Shown here in pieces: positions 55,399 to 64,000 of a stretch of DNA of 64,000 nucleotides. Below the pieces are notes generated by a model, which was not told where the DNA came from, searched no databases, and saw nothing but the letters and a program-made list of their open reading frames with translations. Every line of letters begins with the position of its first letter. Position 1 is the first letter of the stretch. Source of the DNA: Pseudomonas chlororaphis subsp. aurantiaca (lineage in GTDB: Bacteria > Pseudomonadota > Gammaproteobacteria > Pseudomonadales > Pseudomonadaceae); the NCBI RefSeq assembly GCF_013466605.1, contig NZ_CP059162.1, positions 1,798,001 through 1,862,000 of the forward strand. Direction: 5' to 3'. The translations under genes were made by a program, and so were the position numbers.

Positions 55399-56103
55399 AT
55401 GTTGCAAGTCGAAGTTTATCGTTACAACCCTGACACCGACTCCGCGCCGAAAACCCAGGTTTTCCAGGTCGACACCGGTGGCAAGGATCTGATGGTGCTG
55501 GACGTACTGGCGCTGATCAAAGAGCAGGACGAAGGTTTCTCCTATCGCCGCTCCTGCCGTGAAGGTGTTTGCGGTTCCGACGGCATGAACATCAACGGCA
55601 AGAACGGCCTGGCCTGCATCACGCCGCTGTCTGCCGTGGTGAAGAAGAACAAGCTGGTTGTTCGTCCGCTGCCAGGTTTGCCGGTTATCCGTGACCTGGT
55701 CGTCGATATGAGCATCTTCTACAAGCAATACGAGAAGGTGAAGCCATTCCTGCAGAACGACACGCCGGCCCCGGCCATCGAGCGTCTGCAGTCCCCTGAA
55801 GAGCGCGAAAAGCTCGATGGTCTGTACGAGTGCATCCTGTGCGCTTGCTGCTCGACTTCCTGCCCGTCCTTCTGGTGGAACCCGGACAAGTTCCTGGGTC
55901 CAGCTGCCCTGCTGCAAGCCTATCGCTTCCTGGCAGACAGCCGCGACACCAAGACGTCCGAGCGTCTGGCTTCGCTGGATGATCCGTTCAGCGTATTCCG
56001 CTGCCGCGGCATCATGAACTGCGTCAACGTTTGTCCGAAAGGCCTGAACCCGACTAAGGCCATCGGTCACATACGTAACATGCTGCTGCAAAGCGGCGTG
56101 TGA
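55399..56103 (+). CDS. sdhB: succinate dehydrogenase iron-sulfur subunit SdhB
   Basis: 234 residues with the three cluster-binding regions: SCREGVCGSDG (2Fe-2S), CILCACCSTSCPS (4Fe-4S) and CRGIMNCVNVCPKG (3Fe-4S). The ATG at 55399 with AAAGGG upstream gives the standard Pseudomonas length; an in-frame GTG at 55390 is rejected. Confidence 0.97.
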   Translation: MLQVEVYRYNPDTDSAPKTQVFQVDTGGKDLMVLDVLALIKEQDEGFSYRRSCREGVCGSDGMNINGKNGLACITPLSAVVKKNKLVVRPLPGLPVIRDLVVDMSIFYKQYEKVKPFLQNDTPAPAIERLQSPEEREKLDGLYECILCACCSTSCPSFWWNPDKFLGPAALLQAYRFLADSRDTKTSERLASLDDPFSVFRCRGIMNCVNVCPKGLNPTKAIGHIRNMLLQSGV

Positions 56104-56143
56104 TTCAGCTGTTGTACCCGTAGGACCGCTGTACCCGTAGAGG

Positions 56144-56178
56144 CTACGGCGCAGGCTTCAACCGGCGCCGTAGTTTTA
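56144..56178 (+). terminator. hairpin terminator or attenuator after sdhB
   Basis: CTACGGCGC and GCGCCGTAG form a 9-bp stem with a 12-base loop, followed by TTTT. It may end or reduce sdh transcription before sucA. Two copies of TGTACCCGTAG lie just upstream (about 56114 and 56131). Confidence 0.7.
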
Positions 56179-56179
56179 A

Positions 56180-56365
56180 GCTGAGCAGCAGCTCACAAAG
56201 TTGCCGCTCGTATTTTGAAGAAATGAGACAAGCAGGGGCATCCGGGCTGGTACCCGGACTATCAGCGTGATCCTAAGTGGCTTGTTTTGGTCGCTGCACT
56301 CGGACTTTTGCAAGTTTGCTCGGTGTCTTCGCCGGTGGTGTTCCCCTAACCGAGGGTGACCAAGC
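56180..56365 (+). ncRNA. candidate structured sucA leader (sucA-II-like)
   Basis: 186 bases between the sdhB terminator and sucA with no ORF. TCCGGG and CCCGGA (56241-56258) make a clear hairpin. A conserved structured element called sucA-II is described upstream of sucA in Pseudomonas, so this leader probably contains it. The assignment is by position and known distribution; I did not match the consensus. Confidence 0.35.
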
Positions 56366-59197
56366 ATGCAAGAAAGCGTGATGCAGCGCATGTGGAACAG
56401 CGCCTACCTATCCGGTAGTAACGCTGCCTATGTGGAAGAGCTCTACGAGCTCTACCTGCACGACCCTAACGCTGTGCCAGAAGAGTGGCGCACTTACTTC
56501 CAGAAGTTGCCTACCGACGGCAGCACTGCCATCGATGTTTCGCACTCGACAATCCGCGATCATTTCGTGCTGCTGGCAAAGAACCAGCGCCGCGCCCAGC
56601 CGGTATCCGCCGGTAGCGTGAGCAGCGAGCACGAGAAGAAGCAAGTTGAAGTGCTGCGATTGATCCAGGCCTACCGTATGCGTGGCCACCAGGCAGCCCA
56701 GCTTGACCCGCTGGGGCTGTGGCAGCGTCCTGCACCTGCAGACCTGTCAATCAATCATTACGGCTTGACCAATGCCGATCTTGATACGACCTTCCGTGCC
56801 GGCGACCTGTTCATCGGCAAAGAGGAAGCGAGCCTACGCGAAATTCACGAAGCGTTGCAGCAGACATATTGCCGCACCATCGGCGCTGAATTTACGCATA
56901 TCACCGATTCCGAGCAGCGCCAGTGGTTCCAGCAGCGTCTGGAAAGTGTACGCGGCCGTCCGACCTACTCCACGGATATCAAGGGTCACCTGCTCGAGCG
57001 CGTCACCGCAGCTGAAGGCCTCGAAAAATACCTGGGCACCAAGTACCCGGGCACCAAGCGTTTCGGCCTGGAAGGCGGCGAAAGCCTGATCCCGATGCTC
57101 GACGAGCTGATCCAGCGTTCCGGTTCCTACGGCACCAAGGAAGTCGTGATCGGCATGGCCCACCGTGGTCGCCTCAACGTCCTGGTCAACACCTTCGGCA
57201 AGAACCCGCGCGAGCTGTTCGACGAGTTCGAAGGCAAGAAGAAGGTCGAGCTGGGCTCCGGTGACGTGAAATACCACCAGGGCTTCTCGTCCAACGTGAT
57301 GACCACCGGCGGTGAAGTTCACCTGGCCATGGCCTTCAACCCATCCCACCTGGAAATCGTTTCGCCAGTGGTCGAGGGTTCGGTGCGCGCCCGTCAGGAT
57401 CGTCGCAACGACCAGACCGGTGACAAGGTTCTGCCAATCTCCATCCACGGTGACGCTGCGTTCGCCGGTCAAGGCGTGGTGATGGAAACCTTCCAGATGT
57501 CGCAGACCCGCGGTTTCAAGACCGGCGGTACCGTGCACATCGTGATCAACAACCAGGTCGGTTTCACCATCAGCAACCCGCTGGACTCGCGTTCCACCGA
57601 GTACGCCACCGACGTCGCGAAAATGATCCAGGCGCCGATCCTCCATGTGAATGGTGATGATCCGGAAGCCGTACTGTTCGTGACCCAGCTGGCCATCGAC
57701 TACCGCATGCAGTACAAGCGCGATGTGGTGATCGACCTGGTCTGCTACCGTCGTCGCGGCCACAACGAAGCGGACGAGCCAAGCGGCACCCAGCCTCTGA
57801 TGTACCAGCAGATCGCCAAGCAGCGCACCACCCGTGAGCTGTATGCCGATCGTCTGGTCCAGGCCAACGTGCTCGACGCCGAGCGTGTTCAGGCGAAAGT
57901 CGACGAATACCGCAACGCGCTGGATAACGGCCTGCACGTAGTGAAGAGCCTGGTCAAAGAGCCGAACAAAGAGCTGTTCGTGGACTGGCGTCCTTACCTG
58001 GGCCACGCCTGGACCGCGCGTCACGACACCACCTTCGATCTGAAGACCCTGCAGGAACTGTCCGCCAAGCTGCTGGAGCTGCCGGAAGGCTTCGTGGTTC
58101 AGCGCCAGGTCGCGAAGATCTACGAAGACCGTCAGAAGATGCAAGCCGGCGGCCTGCCGATCAACTGGGGTTATGCCGAAACCATGGCATACGCGACCCT
58201 GGCGTTCGAAGGTCACCCGATCCGCATGACCGGCCAGGACATCGGCCGCGGTACGTTCTCGCACCGTCATGCGGTCCTGCACAACCAGAAAGACGCCAGC
58301 ACCTACATTCCGCTGCAGCACCTGTATGACGGCCAGCCACGTTTCGATCTGTACGATTCGTTCCTGTCCGAAGAAGCCGTACTGGCGTTTGAATACGGTT
58401 ACTCGACCACCACACCAAACGCGCTGGTGATCTGGGAAGCCCAGTTCGGCGACTTCGCCAACGGTGCCCAGGTGGTGATCGACCAGTTCATCACCAGTGG
58501 CGAGCACAAGTGGGGCCGTCTCTGCGGTCTGACCATGCTGCTGCCGCACGGTTATGAAGGTCAGGGTCCGGAGCACTCTTCGGCTCGTCTGGAGCGTTAC
58601 CTGCAGCTGTGCGCCGAGCACAACATCCAGGTCTGCATGCCGACCACCCCGGCCCAGATCTACCACCTGCTGCGTCGTCAAGTGATTCGCCCGCTGCGCA
58701 AGCCGCTGGTGGTCCTGACTCCGAAATCGCTGCTGCGTCACAAACTGGCCATCTCGACCCTGGAAGATCTGGCGGAAGGTTCGTTCCAGACCGTTATTCC
58801 GGAAATCGATGCCCAGGATCCAAAGGACGTGAATCGTCTGATTCTGTGCAGTGGCAAGGTCTACTACGACCTGCTGGAAAAGCGCCGTGCCGAAGGCCGT
58901 GACGACATCGCCATCGTGCGTATCGAGCAGCTGTACCCATTCCCTGAGGACGACTTGAACGAAGTCCTGGCTCCGTACACCAACCTCAAGCATGTCGTTT
59001 GGTGTCAGGAAGAGCCGATGAACCAGGGGGCCTGGTACTGCAGCCAGCACCACATGCGCCGCATCGTTGGCAATCACGACAAGTCGCTCGTACTCGAGTA
59101 CGCGGGCCGTGAAGCCTCTGCTGCACCTGCATGCGGTTACGCATCGATGCACGCCGAGCAGCAGGAAAAACTGCTGCAAGATGCTTTCACTGTTTAA
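56366..59197 (+). CDS. sucA: 2-oxoglutarate dehydrogenase E1 component
   Basis: 943-residue thiamine-diphosphate decarboxylase of the oxoglutarate dehydrogenase complex. The N-terminal E2-binding segment (NAAYVEELYELYLHDP), VIGMAHRGRLNVLVNTFGKN and the ThDP region with GDAAFAGQGVVMETFQMS are visible. It decarboxylates 2-oxoglutarate and succinylates the E2 lipoyl group. sucB follows after 42 bases. Confidence 0.98.
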   Translation: MQESVMQRMWNSAYLSGSNAAYVEELYELYLHDPNAVPEEWRTYFQKLPTDGSTAIDVSHSTIRDHFVLLAKNQRRAQPVSAGSVSSEHEKKQVEVLRLIQAYRMRGHQAAQLDPLGLWQRPAPADLSINHYGLTNADLDTTFRAGDLFIGKEEASLREIHEALQQTYCRTIGAEFTHITDSEQRQWFQQRLESVRGRPTYSTDIKGHLLERVTAAEGLEKYLGTKYPGTKRFGLEGGESLIPMLDELIQRSGSYGTKEVVIGMAHRGRLNVLVNTFGKNPRELFDEFEGKKKVELGSGDVKYHQGFSSNVMTTGGEVHLAMAFNPSHLEIVSPVVEGSVRARQDRRNDQTGDKVLPISIHGDAAFAGQGVVMETFQMSQTRGFKTGGTVHIVINNQVGFTISNPLDSRSTEYATDVAKMIQAPILHVNGDDPEAVLFVTQLAIDYRMQYKRDVVIDLVCYRRRGHNEADEPSGTQPLMYQQIAKQRTTRELYADRLVQANVLDAERVQAKVDEYRNALDNGLHVVKSLVKEPNKELFVDWRPYLGHAWTARHDTTFDLKTLQELSAKLLELPEGFVVQRQVAKIYEDRQKMQAGGLPINWGYAETMAYATLAFEGHPIRMTGQDIGRGTFSHRHAVLHNQKDASTYIPLQHLYDGQPRFDLYDSFLSEEAVLAFEYGYSTTTPNALVIWEAQFGDFANGAQVVIDQFITSGEHKWGRLCGLTMLLPHGYEGQGPEHSSARLERYLQLCAEHNIQVCMPTTPAQIYHLLRRQVIRPLRKPLVVLTPKSLLRHKLAISTLEDLAEGSFQTVIPEIDAQDPKDVNRLILCSGKVYYDLLEKRRAEGRDDIAIVRIEQLYPFPEDDLNEVLAPYTNLKHVVWCQEEPMNQGAWYCSQHHMRRIVGNHDKSLVLEYAGREASAAPACGYASMHAEQQEKLLQDAFTV

Positions 59198-59239
59198 CGC
59201 CTTCGCGCACCTGAAACCGAATTTAAGGAACCACAGATA

Positions 59240-60463
59240 ATGGCTATCGAGATCAAAGCCCCCACTTTCCCGGAATCGGTTGCCGATGGCACCGTTGCCA
59301 CCTGGCACAAAAAACCGGGCGACGCCGTCAAGCGCGACGAACTGATCGTCGACATCGAAACCGACAAGGTCGTGCTGGAAGTTCTGGCCACCGCTGACGG
59401 CGTGCTGGGCGCTATCGTCAAGAACGAAGGCGACACCGTTCTGTCCGACGAAGTACTGGGCTCCATCGCTGAAGGCGCTGCTGCCGCTGCTGCTCCAGCC
59501 GCCGCTGCCGCACCAGCTGCCGCTCAGGCCGCAGCTCCTGCCGCCGAAGGCGAAGACGATCCAATCGCTGCTCCTGCTGCGCGCAAGCTGGCTGAAGAGA
59601 ACGGCATCAACATCGCTTCCGTTGCCGGTACCGGCAAAGGCGGTCGCGTGACCAAGGAAGACGTGGTTGCAGCCGTTGCTGCCAAGAAAGCCGCTCCGGC
59701 TGCCGCGCCTGCCAAGGCTGCCGCGCCAGCCGCCGCTGCTCCGGTATTCGCTGCCGGCGACCGTGTCGAGAAGCGCGTTCCGATGACCCGCCTGCGTGCC
59801 AAGGTTGCCGAGCGTCTGGTCGAAGCCCAGTCGAACATGGCGATGCTGACCACCTTCAACGAAGTCGACATGACCGAAGTCATGGCCCTGCGTTCGAAGT
59901 ACAAGGATCTGTTCGAGAAGTCCCACAACGGCGTACGCCTGGGCTTCATGTCGTTCTTCGTCAAGGCTGCTACCGAAGCGCTGAAGCGTTTCCCGGCGGT
60001 CAACGCCTCGATCGACGGCTCCGACATCGTCTACCACGGCTACGCCGACATCGGTGTTGCCGTGTCCAGCGACCGCGGTCTGGTGGTTCCGGTTCTGCGT
60101 AACGCCGAACTGATGAGCCTGGCTGAAATCGAAGGCGGCATCGCCACCTTCGGCAAGAAAGCCCGTGACGGCAAACTGTCGATGGAAGAGATGACCGGCG
60201 GTACTTTCACCATCACCAACGGTGGTACTTTCGGTTCGATGATGTCGACTCCGATCGTCAACCCGCCGCAAGCGGCGATCCTGGGCATGCACAACATTCT
60301 GCAACGTCCTATGGCGATCAACGGTCAGGTGGTTATCCGTCCGATGATGTACCTGGCTCTGTCCTACGATCACCGTTTGATCGACGGCAAAGAAGCAGTG
60401 ACCTTCCTGGTTACCATCAAGAACCTGCTGGAAGACCCGGCTCGTCTGCTGCTGGATATCTGA
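59240..60463 (+). CDS. sucB: dihydrolipoyllysine succinyltransferase (E2)
   Basis: 407 residues. One lipoyl domain carries the modified Lys43 in ETDKVVLEV. An Ala/Pro-rich linker follows, then the E1/E3-binding domain ([20 protein letters not shown]), a second Ala/Pro linker and the catalytic domain ending with [13 protein letters not shown], which holds the active-site His. It transfers the succinyl group to CoA. Confidence 0.98.
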   Translation: MAIEIKAPTFPESVADGTVATWHKKPGDAVKRDELIVDIETDKVVLEVLATADGVLGAIVKNEGDTVLSDEVLGSIAEGAAAAAAPAAAAAPAAAQAAAPAAEGEDDPIAAPAARKLAEENGINIASVAGTGKGGRVTKEDVVAAVAAKKAAPAAAPAKAAAPAAAAPVFAAGDRVEKRVPMTRLRAKVAERLVEAQSNMAMLTTFNEVDMTEVMALRSKYKDLFEKSHNGVRLGFMSFFVKAATEALKRFPAVNASIDGSDIVYHGYADIGVAVSSDRGLVVPVLRNAELMSLAEIEGGIATFGKKARDGKLSMEEMTGGTFTITNGGTFGSMMSTPIVNPPQAAILGMHNILQRPMAINGQVVIRPMMYLALSYDHRLIDGKEAVTFLVTIKNLLEDPARLLLDI

Positions 60464-60475
60464 TTTCGTAGCATG

Positions 60476-60549
60476 GGCCGATCAGCGATGATCGGCCTTT
60501 CGCCGAAACGAACAGCTTCGTCCCACGACGGCCTCCACAAGAGGCCGTC
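60476..60549 (+). terminator. two hairpins between sucB and lpd
   Basis: GGCCGATCA/TGATCGGCC (60476-60497, loop GCGA, then TTTC) and GACGGCCTC/GAGGCCGTC (60527-60549, loop CACAA). The first may be a weak terminator or attenuator. The second lacks a T-tract and may stabilise the downstream mRNA. Confidence 0.5.
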
Positions 60550-60572
60550 CGGTTTGATTCGAGAAGGAATGA

Positions 60573-62012
<1,440 letters not shown>

Positions 62013-62236
62013 GACAATAAGAAACCACGGCGGATTGCCCGTCGTGAGCCTTGCGAGCAAGACTCACCGCGGAACGTCCGCTGGACTCGACCTCACGGGA
62101 ATCTTCATGCGTTGTGCCGCAGCCCAGGCTGCGGAGGCGGGGCAGGGGAGTCCGGTGAGGAGCGGTCACAGGTGGCGCGGCACTCATCAAGAGCGCAGCG
62201 CCGAATGCGCAGTACCTAACGAAGACGGTAAAAAGC
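62013..62236 (+). ncRNA. candidate structured sucC leader (sucC-RNA-like)
   Basis: 224 bases without a convincing gene. Three hairpins are visible: CACGGCGG/CCGTCGTG (62026-62046), GAGCCTTGC/GCAAGACTC (62046-62065) and CCGCAGC/GCTGCGG (62117-62134). A structured element named sucC is described upstream of sucC in Pseudomonas; this region is the right place for it, but I have not compared it with the consensus. Confidence 0.4.
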
Positions 62237-63403
62237 ATGAATCTTCACGAGTATCAGGGTAAGCAGCTGTTCGCTGAATACGGCCTGCCAGTATCCAAAG
62301 GCTACGCGGTAGACACCCCGGAAGAAGCAGCAGAAGCTTGCGACAAGATCGGCGGCTCCGAGTGGGTTGTCAAAGCCCAGGTTCACGCCGGTGGTCGCGG
62401 TAAAGCGGGCGGCGTAAAGCTGGTTCGCAGCAAAGAAGACGCTAAAGCATTCGCTCAACAGTGGTTGGGCAAGCGTCTGGTGACTTACCAGACTGACGCC
62501 AATGGTCAGCCAGTCACCAAGATCCTGGTTGAATCGTGCACTGATATCGCTAAAGAGCTGTACCTGGGCGCTGTCGTCGACCGTTCGAGCCGTCGCATCG
62601 TGTTCATGGCTTCCACCGAAGGTGGCGTGGACATCGAGAAAATCGCTCACGACACTCCAGAAAAAATTCTCAAAGCCACTATCGATCCACTGGTTGGCGC
62701 TCAGCCATTCCAGGGGCGCGAGCTGGCTTTCCAGCTGGGCCTGGAAGGCAAGCAAGTCACTCAGTTCGCCAAAATCTTCGTAGGCCTGGCCAAACTGTTC
62801 CAGGACCACGACCTGGCACTGCTGGAAGTGAACCCGCTGGTGATCAAGGCTGATGGCGACCTGCACTGCCTGGACGCGAAGATCAACATCGACGCCAACG
62901 CCATGTACCGTCAGCCTAAGCTGAAGACTTTCCACGATCCGTCCCAGGACGATCCGCGCGAAGCGCACGCTGCCAAGTTCGAACTGAACTACGTGGCCCT
63001 GGAAGGCAACATCGGCTGCATGGTCAACGGTGCCGGCCTGGCCATGGGTACCATGGACATCGTCAACCTGCACGGCGGCAAGCCAGCCAACTTCCTCGAC
63101 GTAGGTGGTGGCGCTACCAAAGAGCGCGTGACCGAAGCCTTCAAGATCATCCTGTCCGACACCAACGTCGCTGCAGTACTGGTCAACATCTTCGGCGGCA
63201 TCGTTCGTTGCGACATGATTGCCGAAGGCATCATCGGTGCAGTGAAAGAAGTCGGCGTGAAAATCCCGGTTGTTGTTCGCCTTGAAGGCAACAACGCTGA
63301 ACTGGGCGCTAAAGTACTGGCAGAAAGCGGCTTGAACATCATCGCTGCTACCAGCCTGACCGACGCTGCTCAACAAGTTGTCAAAGCTGCGGAGGGCAAA
63401 TAA
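62237..63403 (+). CDS. sucC: succinyl-CoA synthetase beta subunit
   Basis: 388 residues, ATP-grasp enzyme subunit. [33 protein letters not shown] (nucleotide loop) and [17 protein letters not shown] (CoA/subunit contact) are characteristic. It forms ATP from succinyl-CoA with SucD. The ribosome site is weak, and translation may depend on the structured leader. Confidence 0.98.
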   Translation: MNLHEYQGKQLFAEYGLPVSKGYAVDTPEEAAEACDKIGGSEWVVKAQVHAGGRGKAGGVKLVRSKEDAKAFAQQWLGKRLVTYQTDANGQPVTKILVESCTDIAKELYLGAVVDRSSRRIVFMASTEGGVDIEKIAHDTPEKILKATIDPLVGAQPFQGRELAFQLGLEGKQVTQFAKIFVGLAKLFQDHDLALLEVNPLVIKADGDLHCLDAKINIDANAMYRQPKLKTFHDPSQDDPREAHAAKFELNYVALEGNIGCMVNGAGLAMGTMDIVNLHGGKPANFLDVGGGATKERVTEAFKIILSDTNVAAVLVNIFGGIVRCDMIAEGIIGAVKEVGVKIPVVVRLEGNNAELGAKVLAESGLNIIAATSLTDAAQQVVKAAEGK

Positions 63404-64000
63404 TGAGCGTCCTGATCAATAAAGACACCAAAGTTATCTGCCAGGGTATTACCGGTTCGCAAGGTAGTTTCCACACCCAGCAAGCCATCGAATACGGCAC
63501 CAAGATGGTTGGCGGCGTAACTCCGGGCAAAGGCGGCACCGAGCACCTGGGCCTGCCTGTCTTCAACACCGTGAAAGACGCTGTAGCTGCCACTGGCGCC
63601 ACCGCCAGCGTGATCTACGTTCCAGCTCCTTTCTGCAAGGACTCCATCCTGGAAGCGGCTTTCGGCGGCATCAAGCTGATCGTCTGCATCACCGAAGGCA
63701 TTCCTACCCTGGATATGCTGGATGCCAAGGTCAAGTGCGACGAGCTGGGTGTTACCCTGATCGGCCCTAACTGCCCAGGCGTGATCACTCCAGGCGAATG
63801 CAAGATCGGCATCATGCCAGGTCACATTCACTTGCCAGGCAAGGTCGGTATCGTTTCCCGTTCCGGCACCCTGACTTACGAAGCCGTTAAGCAGACCACT
63901 GACGCCGGTTTCGGTCAGTCCACCTGCGTCGGCATCGGTGGTGACCCGATTCCAGGCTCCAACTTCATCGACATCCTGAAGCTGTTCCAGGAAGACCCGA
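63403..64000 (+). CDS. sucD: succinyl-CoA synthetase alpha subunit, 3' truncated by window
   Basis: The ATG at 63403 overlaps the last base of the sucC stop (TAATG). 199 codons are visible: CoA-binding fold [29 protein letters not shown] and [14 protein letters not shown]. The phosphorylated His of the alpha subunit lies beyond the window. The frame is intact to the last base. Confidence 0.98.
   Translation, partial: MSVLINKDTKVICQGITGSQGSFHTQQAIEYGTKMVGGVTPGKGGTEHLGLPVFNTVKDAVAATGATASVIYVPAPFCKDSILEAAFGGIKLIVCITEGIPTLDMLDAKVKCDELGVTLIGPNCPGVITPGECKIGIMPGHIHLPGKVGIVSRSGTLTYEAVKQTTDAGFGQSTCVGIGGDPIPGSNFIDILKLFQEDP

Noticed and set aside
53110..56091. Very long open frame antisense to sdhD-sdhA-sdhB
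   Set aside because: It mirrors the codon bias of the sense genes, has no family motifs, and crosses several real genes.
56834..60373. 1179-codon open frame antisense to sucA-sucB
   Set aside because: Same GC3-driven artefact; composition rich in His, Gln and Val with no recognisable domain.

Overview
The window looks like chromosome from a Pseudomonas of the P. fluorescens complex. It has high GC and strong GC3 codon bias. It carries the Pseudomonas order cheW-cheW-DUF2802, a complete ccmABCDEFGHI operon, the gcl-hyi-glxR-ttuD-pyk block, a betX-DUF485-actP trio, and gltA divergent from sdhCDAB-sucAB-lpd-sucCD. Imperfect palindromic REP doublets (REPINs) of the TGTAGCCGCTGCCG type sit between genes. 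I saw no rRNA, tRNA, CRISPR array, insertion sequence or prophage.

Layout. 0-2 kb: tail of a chemotaxis/flagellar operon (two CheW proteins and a DUF2802 membrane protein). 2.1-4.0 kb (minus): a FliK-like protein overlapping a free-standing FlhB C-terminal domain. 4.2-11.6 kb: System I cytochrome c maturation operon plus a proline-rich lipoprotein. 11.7-19.4 kb: mixed genes (unknown membrane protein, LysR regulator, MFS exporter, DUF5666-like periplasmic protein, RidA-like protein, sulfate-binding protein, voltage-gated-type K+ channel with a zinc ribbon, urea transporter). 19.6-27.6 kb: glyoxylate-to-pyruvate module. Gcl joins two glyoxylates to tartronate semialdehyde, Hyi interconverts this with hydroxypyruvate, GlxR reduces it to glycerate, TtuD phosphorylates glycerate, and pyruvate kinase follows. 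A divergent GlcG-like gene and two identical TTGTATACAA palindromes lie upstream of gcl. 27.7-30.1 kb: DUF808 protein and a MocR-type regulator.

30.4-41.0 kb is the accessory highlight. Eleven co-directional genes encode an SGNH-fold protein, a 28-codon ORF, a large heme-oxygenase-like diiron (HDO) enzyme, an amidinotransferase, a LysE exporter, an O-carbamoyltransferase, a 47-codon membrane microprotein, a class III aminotransferase, a formyltransferase and two more LysE exporters, ending in a strong terminator. Content and order, including two essential-size ORFs under 150 nt, match what I recall of the gvg cluster for the germination-arrest factor 4-formylaminooxyvinylglycine in P. fluorescens WH6. 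I therefore predict an oxyvinylglycine-type antimetabolite. This is by recall of gene content, not by alignment.

41-51 kb: FUSC efflux protein with an operator-like palindrome, an alpha/beta hydrolase coupled to an MlaA/VacJ lipoprotein, a GH17 membrane protein, and the betaine-binding protein/DUF485/ActP locus. 51.2-64 kb: citrate synthase (minus), then succinate dehydrogenase, 2-oxoglutarate dehydrogenase and succinyl-CoA synthetase genes, with good sigma-70 promoters between gltA and sdhC and structured leaders before sucA and sucC. The last gene, sucD, is cut by the window end.
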